Assembly: GCF_030272615.1 (NCBI RefSeq)
Contig: NC_081406.1
Coordinates: 142,259,299-142,323,298, forward strand
Direction of reading: 5' to 3'
DNA from: Cryptomeria japonica
Taxonomy: Eukaryota; Streptophyta; Pinopsida; Cupressales; Cupressaceae
DNA: 64,000 nt
Shown piece by piece: positions 35,096-47,468 of the stretch (its first letter is position 1; every line of letters starts with the position of its first letter). Under the pieces are notes generated by a model. It had not been told where the DNA came from and made no database searches. It worked only from the letters and a program-made list of their open reading frames with translations. The position numbers and the translations under genes are program-made.

Positions 35096-35275
35096 ACGTG
35101 GGATGGGGGAGCCAAGGCTCGACCCCATTCCCACGCCTTGAGGTTGCGTGCTCCCTTTGGGAATAGCAGCGCTCCCCATGGGGGCTGCGTGCTCCCATTG
35201 GGAAGCAGCACTTCCCCAAGGGGAAGCGTGAGCTCCCAAGGGAGGGGCCCACGTGGGTGGGTCCATGTGGGTACC
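35096..35275. repeat. GC-rich island with hairpin-forming 41-bp units
   Basis: Within AT-rich DNA, units beginning GCGTGCTCCC(A/T)TTGGGAA repeat at about 41-bp spacing (near 35146, 35187 and 35227). Each contains short inverted repeats such as CTTCCCCAAGGGGAAG. Long A/T tracts flank both sides. Confidence 0.8.
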
Positions 35276-35330
35276 TTTTCCCTTTTTTTTATAATTTTTT
35301 TTAAAAGTTGTTTTTTTTAATTTTTTTTTT

Positions 35331-35332
<2 letters not shown>

Positions 35333-35372
<40 letters not shown>

Positions 35373-35402
35373 TTAATAATATATATATATATATATATAT
35401 AA
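35333..35402. repeat. (TA)n microsatellites, two runs
   Basis: Two (TA)n runs are separated and followed by AATATTTTAATA words, so the pair is itself a direct repeat. Confidence 0.9.
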
Positions 35403-37786
35403 TATTTTAATATATTAAATAAATGTTAAGTTTTTAATAAAGTTTTAACTATGATTAAATTTGTCATTAATTAATATTCATGAATATTTGGTTATTAATT
35501 AATTGTATAGTCTTGATTATACATTGATTAATATTCAAATCTCATTTTATTATTAATGCAGATTTTTCTAATTAAATACTTGATTCAGTAATTTCATCAT
35601 TAATTATTAATCTGTTATATTTAATTAATCACAGATTAATAAATATATTCATTAATTAATAGTTAATTTTAGTAATTTTCTTTATATGCTCAAGGAAACA
35701 ATCTGTTAATCTAGGAATGGATTTTCTTTATTTGGCTTCCTTAAATATGTATATTTCCTTGATCTATATAGTGTAAATTGGTTCTGGAAAAGACAAATTT
35801 GTAGGATTTATTTTGAACTAGTATGTCAATGATGTTTTAATTGAAGATTAAATATCTTATTTAATTGGTTAATGGTTGTCTGATTATATTCATGTGAAAT
35901 TGGTTTAAGAACTCGTTATGGCTTATTATGTGTGTTCGATGCAATGAACCTTAGAGAGTTAGAAAACCAAGAACAACCTGTATCTAAATGAAGTAGATAA
36001 CTGCAATCTAACTTAGATCAATTAGAAAGTTGGATCGATTTTATTGTTTAAATCAATAGGAAAGAAGATTGTATCTGCTGGATATTGCCTATGCGAGTTT
36101 AATTTCTATATTTGCTTTTGTTTAAATAATGGCAAGTCGTGCTTTGTTTGATAGGACCCTGTCGTATGGATTGATTTGGAGTACCTATTTCAGTCCCCGG
36201 TTCCCAATTGACTGTTGTTTTGTGGTAGTTTCGTAATTGTTCATATCCTTTATGCGGGTGTCGAATGATGATTCGTGTTTGACCATGGTTGGTCAGGTCT
36301 CTGGTTAGAGTACCATCAGTAAGTGTACCTCTTTTGAGTCGTGTTTGGTGAAATGGATGTTCCCTCCTTTTTGAACTTCGTTCATCTGACCATGTGTATT
36401 CCTTGGTTTTTGAGTTCGTCTAAGTATAGTCTAGTGTCGTATGGGAAAGTGGCTTTCGATTGGGGGCCGCGCCCAAAGTGGTTGTTGGGTAACCCTTCAA
36501 GAGTGAGTCTAATAAGTGATAACCTAACAATAGATTAGAATGTTAATCTCTAAGTAAGATAATTGTGCCTCACACATGGGACGAGTGCTAACACAGACTC
36601 GACATGTTGTGAGAAGGCCTAAAGTGGCAAACCATCATCCTTGTCTTCACGAAAGGATGTGTGGGTCCACACAAGGCTTGGATGGGCCGGAGGTTCGGAT
36701 TAGGTTGCCAGGGTAACCCAGTGTATGGGGCCAGAACCTATGAAGACCTACCATGGTAACCATACTAGGTTGTGTGATGACACTTATCCCTACATTCACT
36801 AGTGTGTTGTCGTATTGTCCTATTAGGAGCACATTTGTGGGTCATCCTATTGTCTATGCCCTTGTGAGTTTCGGGTTTCATGTTAGACCTTGGGTGGTGA
36901 TGACTCAGTTTTGTGGATGTCCTAATGGACCTTTGTATTAGCTTCAATTTTGTTCAGCTGGATCCTCTCCTTTTCAAGGATCGTTTATATCTTAATTGAC
37001 CAATGTGGTCGTTTGTATATTGATTATGTTTTGCCTTGATGACAGGATTGTAAATTATGAGAACCTCATGTATTCTTAACTTTATTAATTATCAAAGGGG
37101 TCTTGTAGTTGAGCAGACCTGGAGATGTAGCCCTTTAGGGGTGAACTCCGAGATCATTTTGGTGTTTTGTGATGTTATTCTCTTATGTTTCCCTTATTCA
37201 ACTTTATCATGTATGAATAGCTTGTCTTAGAATGTATAAGTGGATAAGATGGAATTAACTTTAACTGCTTATATGCAGTCCTTTCTTGAATGCAGTAAAT
37301 GGGAACATGAAAGAATGTAGCTTAGGATAATGGATTTTATTCAGTTGTTGTTAAGGAAATTAAGTATGCATGGAAAGATCTCATATGTTTATGATGAAAT
37401 TCTAGTGTGTTAGAATATTAGATGCATGGCTTATATTTAATGAAAAGTATGAATGATGGGTATGAATAAATCTTAATGGATGAACCTTATCTTGTGAATT
37501 ATATTTCCATCTTTTGAAAAAAATTATCCTTGTATAAGAATCATCTCGTTATAAGATAATAAGCTTATTGGATTTAATTGTGTGAGTTAAGTTAAATGTG
37601 GAATTAAGTAATCTCGTTGGGAAACTCTTTAGGTGTTAGTTGATGTCTTCCGCTATGTAATCTGAATCTTTGATATCTCGTTGTATCTTAATGTTGTGTT
37701 TATCTTTTAAAAAAAATGAAAAATTATTGCACTCTATTCTTGTGTTATGGCTTAATCCCTTCGGGGTTTCCTGGCGGGGCATTACA

Positions 37787-38210
37787 CACATTTTAGTGGT
37801 CAACTCTCTTCTTTGATGATAGTCATTGCACTCTTTTCATCAAACCATCATTGTCTTTGAGTCTTGCTGTACATAAATTTCAGCAAAGTCTCGTATTGCC
37901 ATCTTCTTTATTTATTAGGCATGTTCTTGATTGGATTGTGACATCTTCATCTTTCATGGACAATGAGACACCTAAGCAATTTTAAGAGACGTCGTCATAT
38001 TTATTCATTCATCTTTGTGTCAATTCTTATCCTAAATGGGAAGCATTCTTGTACTTGTACTTGGTTTTGTTTCTTCCAAATTGGAGACAAGTTGTTTGTA
38101 GATATTGATCATGTTCTATCTTTATTAGACACTTACCATTGTTGTAGGAGATTGTTCATTGTGGAATATTGATTGTATCTTCATCGTGGATGTAGTTCTT
38201 GAGGAGTATT
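37787..38210. other. No gene recognised; sequence preceding an LTR start
   Basis: Short broken frames only. It leads into the TGATGAGTCC boundary taken as an LTR start. Confidence 0.35.
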
Positions 38211-38834
38211 GATGAGTCCTCCATACATCACTCATTTCATCACTTGTACATTATTTATTTCTACATTCTCTTTGTATACACATTAAATTGGCTATGACCA
38301 ATTAAATAAATATTTTATATCTATTTAATAATTAGTATTCTATTAAATAGTTAATTTGAAAAGATTAAATTTATTTAATTCATTAATTAATTGAATTGAA
38401 ACATTTTATTAATTAATTCATTATATTCCTTTCTTCTAAGCCAATAATTAAATATTTAATATTTAGTTATTTCTCATCCACTATCCTATAGTCTCATTAA
38501 TTAAATGTTTTCTTAATTATTTAATCTTGCTTTTCCAACTCACCCTCATCTCCACATCACTTCTTCTTTGCCAACTCATCCATCAAGTGGCTAAAGATAT
38601 TAATATTTTTAATATTAATATGCATCATTATCTTCAACATTCATTCTATTCTTCAAATAATGTGTACCTACACACATTCCTCAACCTCCCTATATTCTCT
38701 CCAACCTTCCTACATCTTTGGAGGAAGTTGAGTCCACTTGTCCTCGTATCCCTAAATCTTCTCCAACTATCCCATTTTCTCTTAGTTTTCATTCTCCACC
38801 TTTTCGTCCATCTAGGAGGTGCAGGAGGAACATT
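38211..38834 (+). repeat. Left part of a gypsy LTR, split by Copia insertion
   Basis: It begins TGATGAGTCCTCC and is AT-rich. The text resumes at 45519 beyond the Copia element and holds a TATA box (TATAAATA, 45633-45640). The full LTR would thus be about 0.9-1.0 kb and sits upstream of the gypsy pol on the same strand. No matching 3' LTR was found in the window. Confidence 0.5.
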
Positions 38835-39887
38835 TGTTAGGTCCCAGAGACAACTGAAAGGGGGGGGAGGGTGAATCAGTTGTCAAATAAATTCAAACCA
38901 AAAACAACTTAGTGCTTAATACCAGTAAACCAGTTCAATATGTCGGTAGACAGTTTTAATAGTTAATTGCTATATCGGTAAGGATTAGTGTATGAAACAT
39001 AAAGACAAAGTCATCCACAACACATAACACCAATATTTGTACGTGGAAACCCTGTAAGGGGAAAAACCACAGTGGGAAACCTTACCCACAATCAGATGAT
39101 ACTACTGCAAATAGTAAGTGTGCATAAATGGGGTTTGCACATGCAAAAAGGCCAAGCGCCTAGAGCTCACTGCTCAATCACAAAATGGGAGTCACACTGA
39201 CTACAATTGGATGGTTAAATCCAATAAGAATGTACTGCTAAAATTAGCATCTTCATATGTTGGATTCAGTACCGGTTTAGTTTTGATTGTTTTCAAAAAA
39301 CCTTCCTTTAATCTTCAAATAATGTCTGTGTGTATAGCTCTGCTTATTCTTGCATATACCTTCACACAATCCTTTTTCGCATTCCACACTTGATCTTACA
39401 AATAAGATCTTATATTTATACCATAACCTAAGACCAATTTTAGTAGGTCGGCTCTACAAGATATTACAATAAAATTAATTTACATATCAATTAATACCCA
39501 ATGCAACAACTGATTCAATATGTTAGCTTAATGCATTTACAACAATAATAAGTCATCTCCATAGCATGCCATGCTGATCTGGAAAAGATAAATATGCCGG
39601 TGTAACCTGGACCTATTTGTTGGTAACAACAAATATGCAAATGCTAATGTACCAATAAACAAAACTCCAAGACAAAGTGTCCACACAATGTCTTCGACAT
39701 AACCATGTGTTTTCCATATCATTCCAAATGTCGGTGATCATTATATCTTGCCGGTGTACCAGATACCGGTGACTGTGCATGAGTCACTTGCTTGTCGGTG
39801 AATGTTGTTGATTCTCCAAAGTGCCAGAGTTGATAAGTGTTTAGTAGGTCTTGACATCAATGACAAAACCATACCAAAATACCAACA
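38835..39887 (-). repeat. Left LTR (3' LTR) of the Copia element, 1053 bp
   Basis: Closely matches 44455-45518 (my eye estimate is mid-90s percent) with small indels, such as a 9-bp AACCAACTT present only in the right copy. It contains the CCACGTA/GGAAACCC module shared with other LTRs in the window. Confidence 0.93.
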
Positions 39888-39901
39888 ATCTCCCCCTTTG
39901 G
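39888..39901 (-). other. Polypurine tract
   Basis: The minus strand reads CCAAAGGGGGAGAT immediately before the 3' LTR, the expected plus-strand priming site. Confidence 0.85.
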
Positions 39902-40278
39902 CATTGATGGCAACACAAGATGGAAAAACCATCAAAATACCATAACAAAAATGTCAAATACCCAAAAACCAACAAACTCTGAAATCAAAATACAGATACA
40001 AAGAGTAATAATCTCTCTCAAACAACAATCTCTCCCCCTGGGAGCAACATGTGTTTTCCTTGTGTTTTTCCATACCAATATTTCCCCCTTTGACATCAAA
40101 TGCCAGTTCTTACCAAGCCAAGTTCATATACAAAATACCAATCAATTTAGTATACCAACTACTCCCCCTGAGAAGTAGCTTCCCATCAAAGCTGGAAAAA
40201 ATATTTCTCTGTTAATTATGTCAGTTGATGACAATCATCAACTTCCTAAGTCTCTACCAGTGGGGGTATGACCCCAAG

Positions 40279-43200
40279 CTAATCTCTGAGATATTCAAAA
40301 GTCTCCTTAAGCAGAGGTTTAGTAAAGATATCTGCAATCTGCTCTTTAGTATTCACATAAACTAGTTTTATTTCCTTTGCTTCAACATTTTCCCTTAGAA
40401 AATTTAGTTTGATAGAAACATGTTTGGTTTTGGAATGTAATACTGGATTCTTAGATATATCAATTGTTGCAGTGTTATCACAATAGATAGTAATAGGTTC
40501 CTTGCATTTTACCTTTATGTCTTTCAACATTTGCTTGAGCCATAGTACCTATGTACAGTTAGTTACTGCTGCAACATATTCTGATTCTGTTGTTGATAAA
40601 GATGTACAACTTTGTTTCTTACTCAACCAAGAAACTAGTCTGTTTCCAAGAAAGAATGCTCTACCAGTAGTGCTTTTTCTATCATCCACATCTCCTGCCC
40701 AATTTGCATCTGTGTATGCACATAATTCAAAGTTTTCATCTCTAGGATACCATAATCCAAGATTTATAGTACCTTGTAAGTACCGGAAAATCCTTTTTAC
40801 TACTGATTCATGATTTTCTCTAGGATTACTTTGAAATCTTGAAACAATACATACTACATTCATAATATCAGGTCTGGTTTGTGTCAAATACAGTAAAACT
40901 CATATCATAGATTTGTATCTAGTTGGATTAATAGGTGTAGATTCATCCCTTAGTGATAATTTGTCATTTGTGGTCATCGGTGTGCTTACCGGTTTAGAGT
41001 TCTCCATCCCAAATTTCTTTAGTAACTCTTTTAAGTACATGGATTGACTCAAGAATATACCTTTATCAGTCTGTGAAATCTGCAATCCTAAATTTTTTTT
41101 TATTTCTCCAATCATAGACATTTCAAATTCTTGCTGCATTTTAATAGAAAATTCTTTACATAATCCATCTTCTCCTCCAAAGATTATATCATCAACAAAT
41201 ACTTCTATAACCAGGATGTCATCATTAGTCACTTTATAGTATAAATTGCTATCTGCATTACCTTTAGAAAAACCAATCTTTAAAAGATACTTATCCAATC
41301 TTTCATACCAAGCTCTTGGAGCTTTCTTCAATCCATACAAAGCTTTTCTTAACCTGCAAACCATATCTTTGTTATCTATCAAAGAAAATCCATTAGGTTG
41401 TTCAATGTAAACTTCTTCTTCAAGATCTCCATTCAAAAATGCACATTTAATATCCATTTGATATACTTTGTAGTTCTTATGTGCTGCAAAAGCCAAAAAT
41501 AATCTGACTGTCTCAATTCTAGCTACCGGTGCAAAGGTTTCATTGTAATCAATTCCTTATTTCAGAGAATATCCCTTACACACTAGTCTTGCTTTATTTC
41601 TGATAAACTTACCATCTTCATTAAGTTTGTTTCTGAATACCCATTTGGTTCCAATTACATTTTTATCTTTAGGTCGGGGAACTAATGTCCAAGTGTTATT
41701 TTTCTCAATTTCTTTTAATTCTTCTTCCATAGCTTTAATCCAAAATTTATCTTCACATGCCTCATTAACTGATGATGGTTCAATTTGAGAAATAAGACAT
41801 ACCTCTTCATTTGTCAATCTTCCTCTTGTCATAACTCCTTTTAACTTGTTTCCAATTATCTGATCTTCAGAGTGATTCAGTCTTACATACCGAGGTGTCT
41901 TTGTTTGTTGTTGTTCCTCACTTACTGTGTAATTCTCAGATGATACTGAGGTAACTGGATCTTCATTCTGTACTGGTGGATTTAGAGTAGGTTCATTTGT
42001 CAAAAAATTTGTTCCCGGTTCAGAGTCTATATACCTTGAAGTTCCTCTGAATTGTTCATCAATCTTTACATTTGTACTTTCAACAATTTTCTACAATCTT
42101 TTGTTAAACATCTATATGCCTTGCTTTTAGATGAATAACCAAGAAATATTCCTTCATCACTTCTAGGATCAAATTTGCCAATATACTCATCTCTTTTGAT
42201 ATAACATTTACTTCCAAAAGTTCTGAAATATTTAAGAGTAGGAGTAATACCAAACCATAGTTCATGAGGGGTCTTACCGGTTTCACCTTTGATGTGAACT
42301 TTGTTGAATGTATAGACTGTTGTACTGACTGCCTCTCTCCAATATACATGTGGTAGGTTTGCTTTTGATAACATACTTCTTGTTGTATCCAAGATAGTTA
42401 TGTTTTTCCTTTCAACAACTCCATTCTCCTGTGGTGTTCGAGGTGATGATAGTTGTCTTCTGATTCCATTTACTTTACAGAATGTATTAAATTCCTTAGA
42501 TGTAAATTCTCCTCCTTGATCTGATCTTAGACATTTGATTTTCTTACCGGTTTCATTTTCTACGATTGCTTTGAATAGTTTGAACTTTCCTAGAGCTTTT
42601 GATTTTTCTCTGAGAAAAGTAACCCAACACATTCTAGAATAGTCATCAATGATTAACATGAAATATCTATCACCTTGTAAGCTTTTAGTTCTAGCTGGAC
42701 CACATAAATAAGTGTGAATTAAATCAAGAGCATTATTGGATTTTTTTGGAATACTTTTGAAACTAGCTCTAACTTGTTTTCCAAATTGACATTCCTTACA
42801 TACTGTATTGTGAGGTTTGATAATTTTAGGTAAATCTCTAACTGCCTTAATAGTACTGATTTTCACCATGCAATCAAAGTTTACATGACAGAGTCTCTTA
42901 TGCCATAACCAACTTTCATCAGTATGTGCAATTAAGCATGTCTTTTCACTGTTGTTCAAGTGAAAGATATTACCTCTAGTCTGATTACTAGTTGTAATTT
43001 CCAAACCAGTTCTATTCATGATTTTGCATTTTGCATTTTTGAATTGTAACTGAAATCCTTTCTCAACTAATTGACCAACACTCAAAAGATTATGCTTTAA
43101 TCCTTCAACATAGTAAACATAGTAAACATTGTCAGTGTTATGCTTACCATCAAGAGATATTGTACCCTTACCTTTGATCAAACAAGCTTTGTCATCTCCA

Positions 43201-43424
43201 AATCTCACTAAGCCTCCATTGTATTCTTGAAAGTTCAAGAATTTACCTTTGCCTCCTATCATATGATGTGAGCATCCTGAATCAATGGTCCATTCATCCT
43301 TTACTTCAACTTTAGCTACCAAGGCCTGTTCTACCAGTTGAGCAGTAGGTGCTAGTTGATCTTCGGTTATAGTAACAAAAACCCATCCATTATCTATCGG
43401 ATCCTCATCAGAATCATCAGTCAC
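40279..43424 (-). pseudogene. Copia Pol: protease, integrase, reverse transcriptase, RNase H
   Basis: Protease motif WTIDSGCSHHM is near 43290. Integrase has the HHCC region (LWHKRLCH ... CKECQFGK) and catalytic residues in IIDDYS, RSDQGGEF (about 42520) and ENGVVERKN. Reverse transcriptase includes WTLVPRPKDKNVIGTKWVF, YQMDIKCAFLNGDLEEEVYI and FVDDIIFG (Phe for Tyr in YVDD, about 41190). RNase H has AYTDANWAGD, STTESEYVA and YCDNTATI. A 9-bp duplication gives VYYVYYVEG near 43110. Stops fall at about 41554, 40897 and 40546, and a frameshift lies between 42066 and 42003. Not functional. Confidence 0.93.
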
Positions 43425-43427
43425 ACC

Positions 43428-44398
43428 TTAATCAACAACGTAACAAGATTTGTCTTTATTCTTCTTAAATCTGTATCTCTGATATTCAGGGTTAGGCTTA
43501 TATGTTCTTCTAGCTTCTTCTCTTAGTCTAGCATGTCTATCAGGGCATCTTGAAGTCCAATGACCAACCTTATTGTAGTTGAAACATTTAAAGGGTGCTT
43601 TACCTTCATACTTACTTCCAACTAGACCTTTAGGCATTTTCCTTGCAAATAGTGCTTCAAGTTCTTCATTTTATTTCCTGCTTTCTTCAAGTTCTTTTGC
43701 ATAAAAGGCTTTCCAATCAGATTTGTCAAATGATGGAGCAGATGATGTTGATGCTTTAAAGGCCAAATCTGTCTTTATAGTAGCAACAGGACCAAATTCT
43801 TCAATTTCAAAAGGTAAAAGTTTCCCAATCAATGTATCCCTAGTTACTGATGTATTAGGCATTGTTCTTACTCATTTATAGCAGTGACTTTCATTTTATA
43901 TGCCGGTGGCAATCCTCTTAAAACTTTTGAAACAATTTCATCCTCACCTAAGGTTCCTCCACAACATTTAATACCCAAAACAATCTCATTTACTCTTTCC
44001 ATAAAAGCAGAAATCCTTTCATCTTCTTCCATTTTCAGATATTCATACCTGACTCGGAAGCTTTCAAGTTTTGCAATTTTGACTGTGGAATCTCCTTCAT
44101 TCAGTGTTTCCAAATGATCCCAAATAGCTTTAGCTGTAGACCTATCTGATAGTCCCATGATTTGTTGATCAGATAATGTGCTCAAAAGTGCTTCTCTTGC
44201 TTTGGAATCATTTTCCTCATCTTTAGGCAAGTTGGGTGGATTGGGCTGACTCTGAGTAGGAGCAGTATAACCATTCTTTGTAACATCCGAGATGTCCTTT
44301 CCAATGCAATTTAGATGTGTCTCCATTCTGATCTTCCATATGCCATAGTTGGTTCCATCAAGTTTAGGACCATCCTTCCTGAAATAGTTAGTAGACAT
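43428..44398 (-). pseudogene. Copia Gag
   Basis: It starts MSTNYFRKDGPKLDGTNY, has the Copia N-terminal motif (YGIWKIRMETHL) and the UBN2-like core (LSDRSTAKAIWDHLETL, ISAFMERVNEI, VLRGLPPAYKMKV). A stop and frameshift occur at about 43866. The frame resumes, has a further stop at about 43668, and then the knuckle reads CFNYNKVGHWTSRCP, in which the second Cys of CxxC is Tyr, so zinc binding is probably lost. Gag assembles the particle that encloses the RNA. It ends at a stop before the protease region. Confidence 0.9.
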
Positions 44399-44439
44399 TG
44401 GATCTCCTCAAGCTATTAAACTTTTGCAAAAGAGGACTA

Positions 44440-44452
44440 GGCTCTGATACCA
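44440..44452 (-). other. Primer binding site (tRNA-iMet complement)
   Basis: Minus-strand TGGTATCAGAGCC lies two bases from the LTR. Confidence 0.93.
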
Positions 44453-44454
44453 AT

Positions 44455-45518
44455 TGTTAGGTCCCGGAGACAACTGAGAGGCGGGGGGGGGGGTGAATCA
44501 GTTGTCAAATAAATTCAAACCAAAAACAACTTAACCAACTTAATGCTTAATATTGGTAAACCAGTTCAATATGCTGGTAGACAGTTTTAACAGTTAATTG
44601 CTATGCCGGTAAGGATTAGTGTATGAAACATAAAGACAAAGTCATCCACAACACATAACACCAATATTTGTATGTGGAAACCCTGTAAGGGGAAAAACTA
44701 CGGTGGGAAACCTTGCCCATAATCAGATGATACTACTGCAGATAGTAAGTGTACATAAATGGGGTATGCACATGCAAAAAGACCAAGCGCCTAGAGCTCA
44801 CTACTCAATCACAAAATGGGAGTCACATTGACTACAATTGGATGGTCAAATCCAATAATAATGTACTGCTAAAATTAGCATATTCATATGCTAGATTTAG
44901 TACCGGTGTAGTTTTGATTGTCTTCAAAAAACCTTCCTTTAATCTTCAAATGATGTCTGCGTGTATAGCTCTGCTTATTCTTGCATATACCTTCACACAA
45001 TCCTTTTTCGCATTCCACACTTGATCTTACAAATAAGATCTTATATTTATACCATAACCTAAAACCAATTTTAGTAGGTTGGCTCTACAAGATATTACAA
45101 TAAAATTAATTTACATATCAATTAATACCCAATGCAACAACCGATTCAATATGTCGGCTTAATGCATTTACAACAATAATAAGTCATCTCCATAGCATGC
45201 CATGCTGATCTGGAAAAGATAAACCTGTCGGTGTAACCTGGACGTATTTGCCAGTAACAAAAAATATGCAAATGCTAATGTACCAATAAACAAAACTCCA
45301 AGACAAAGTGTCCACACAATGTCTTCAACATAACCAAGTGTTTTCCATATCATTCCAAGTGTCGATGATCATTATATCTTCCCGGTGTACCAGATACCGG
45401 TGACTGTGCATGAGTCACTTGCTTGCCAGTGAATGTTGATGATTCTCCAGAGTGCCAGAGTTGATAAGTGTTTAGTAGGTGTTGACATCAATGACAGAAC
45501 CATACCAAAATACCAACA
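44455..45518 (-). repeat. Right LTR (5' LTR) of the Copia element, 1064 bp
   Basis: Partner of 38835-39887. The G-run in the GAGAGGCGGGG motif is expanded here to about 11 G. The promoter for the minus-strand transcript would lie in this copy. Confidence 0.93.
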
Positions 45519-45850
45519 ACATCTTCCACCTTTCTCCATCACATATCAACCTCTTGCTCACAACCATCCAAATTTGCAAGATTTAATCGTGACTGTTGAT
45601 CTCTACCACCTAGGCTTATGCACTCAAAAATCTATAAATAGAGGTCTCCTAAGCCATTTTTGAAACTAATAGCTAATCTTATAGTCATTCTAGGAGTCTT
45701 TATCTTTTTATCCATGAGTTCATTTGCTTAGAATTTTAGTTATTTTTGAATAATTTAGTATAAATCATTATCAATAGTTTAGCTTTGCATACCATTTTAT
45801 CTACCAGTCCATTCCACACTTGCCATCTTGGAAGCTACCAGTGCTTGTCT
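45519..45850 (+). repeat. Right part of the split gypsy LTR with TATA box
   Basis: Continuation of 38211-38834. TATAAATA at 45633-45640 fits the LTR promoter of the plus-strand gypsy element. The 3' limit is approximate because its end lies within the duplicated segment. Confidence 0.5.
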
Positions 45851-47468
45851 GGGGGTAAAATCATCTGCAACCAAGAACAATAGGGTTAGGACACAATGAG
45901 ACATAATTCATGAAGGTATAACAATTTCATTTGCTTTTCTATTTCATGTTGTTTCATTGGATGAAACTTAAGTTATATTTGCATGATGTACTAATGAGTT
46001 TGCATGTTTAATTTGCTATATTGATAGAGCCAATAGAAGCAATAAACATTGGCACATCAAAGGATCCCAAGGTCCTTCATTCTGTTGCATCATTATTAAA
46101 AGAAGAAAAGAAAGACTACATAGAATTCTTCAAACAAAGATAGATAAATTTTGCTTGGTCCTATGCAAACATGCCAAGATTTGATCCTGATCTTATCATG
46201 CATCATCTCAATGTATATCCAAAAGCAAAACCAGTCAAACAAAAGCTAAGGAAGATGCATCCACATATTGCTCTCCTTGTTAAAATAGAGCTAAAGAAGC
46301 TATTGGAAGTGGGTTTCATAAGACTTGTTGCCTATCTAGAATGGGTTTCAAGCATTGTGCTAGTGTCAAATCTAGATAAAAGCATAAGTGTTTGCACTAA
46401 TTTCAGAAACTTGAACAAAGCATGTTCAAAAGACGATTTCCCACTGCCCAACATTGATATCATTGTAGACTTATCAGCGGTACATGAGATGTTTTCATTA
46501 ATGGATGGATTCTTGGGGTAAAATCAAATAAGAATCACCCCTAAAGATCAAGAAAAGACAACATTCACTTGCGCATGGGGTAGTCTTTATCTTTTTATTC
46601 GTGAGCTCATTTGCTTATAATTTTAGTTGTTTTTGAATAGTTTAGCATAAATCATTATCAATAGTTTAGATTTGCATATCATTTTATCTACCAGTCCATT
46701 CCACACTTGCCATCTTGGAAGCTACCAATGCTTGTCTGAGAGCAAAATCATCTGCAACCAAGAACAATAGGGTTAGGACACAATGAGACATAATTCATGA
46801 AGGTATAACAATTTCATTTGCTTTTCTATTTCATGTTGTTTCATTGGATGAAACTTGAGTTATATTTGCATGATATACTAATGAGTTTGCATGTTTAATT
46901 TTCTATATTGATAGAGCCAACAGAAGCAATAAACATTGGCACATCAAAGGATCCCAAGGTCCTTCATTCTGTTGCATCATTATCAAAAGAAGAAAAGAAA
47001 GACTACATAGAATTCTTCAAACAAAGACAAATAAATTTTTCTTGGTCCTATGCAAACATGCCAGGACTTGATCCAGATCTTATCATGCATCATCTCAATG
47101 TAAATCCAAAAGCAAAACCAGTCAAACAAAAGCTAAGGAAGATGCATCCACATATCACTCTCCTTGTTAAAACAGAGCTAAAGAAGCTATAGGAAGTGGG
47201 TTTCATAAGACTTGTTGTCTATCCAGAATGGGTCTCAAGCATTGTGCCAGTGTCAAATCCAGATAAAAGCATAAGAGTCTACACTAATTTCAGAAACTTG
47301 AACAAAACTTGTCCAAAAGATGATTTCCCACTACCCAACATTGATATAATTGTAGACTTATCAACAGTACATGAGATGTTTTCATTAATGGATGGATTCT
47401 CGAGGTACAATCAAATAAGAATCGCCCTGAAGATCAAGAAAAGACAACATTCACTTGTGCATGGGGTA
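45695..47468 (+). repeat. 887-bp tandem duplication (LTR end to reverse transcriptase)
   Basis: Copy A is 45695-46581 and copy B 46582-47468. AGTCTTTATCTTTTTAT begins each, and GACAACATTCACTTG(C/T)GCATGGGGT ends each. The unit includes U5-like sequence, the leader and the first half of reverse transcriptase. The copies have diverged by scattered substitutions, so the event is old. Confidence 0.95.
46028..46580 (+). pseudogene. Duplicated N-terminal part of gypsy reverse transcriptase
   Basis: Part of duplication copy A. The frame contains FDPDLIMHHLNVYPKAKPVK, KMHPHIALLVKIELKKLLEV, TNFRNLNKACSKDDFPLPNI and MFSLMDGF, then breaks off before the catalytic YVDD where copy B begins. It has its own stop early on (at about 46141). 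It cannot encode an active enzyme. Confidence 0.9.

Larger units (their letters stand above)
33620..37786. mobile_element. Long LTR-like block with internal GC-rich island
   Basis: The right boundary is a clean LTR-type end, TGGCGGGGCATTACA (complement TGTAATGCCCCGCC), at 37786. The interior is non-coding and AT-rich with a TATA-like TTATATAAG near 34827, microsatellites at 35333-35402 and a GC-rich island at 35096-35275. The left boundary is not resolved; CACA/TGAGTG at 33781-33785 would give a 4-bp duplication with CACA at 37787-37790 but is weak. The flanking text on both sides is similarly degenerate, consistent with an insertion. Probably one very long LTR. Confidence 0.4.
38835..45518 (-). 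mobile_element. Full-length decayed Ty1/copia element, 6.7 kb
   Basis: LTRs at 38835-39887 and 44455-45518 begin TGTTAGGTCCC and end ATACCAACA. Flanks are ACATT (38830-38834) and ACATC (45519-45523), a 5-bp duplication with one change. The initiator-Met primer site and the polypurine tract place the sense strand on minus. Gag and all pol domains are present in the Copia order (protease, integrase, reverse transcriptase, RNase H) but broken by stops and at least two frameshifts. It interrupts an older gypsy LTR. Confidence 0.93.

Noticed and set aside
34840-35320. Overlapping Pro/Gly/Ser-rich frames on both strands
   Set aside because: They arise from the GC-rich hairpin island and adjacent A/T tracts; open on both strands, no homology pattern.
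33781-37790. CACA as target duplication of the long LTR-like block
   Set aside because: Only 4 bp in a CA-rich context, and the left end lacks a convincing match to the LTR family; not used to set the boundary.
38527-38874. 115-codon plus-strand frame ending in poly-Gly
   Set aside because: It crosses the junction between the gypsy LTR and the inserted Copia LTR, so it cannot be a natural gene.
39118-39393. 91-codon frames repeated at 39118 and 44749
   Set aside because: They are the two copies of the same Copia LTR; the repetition reflects LTR identity, not a gene pair.
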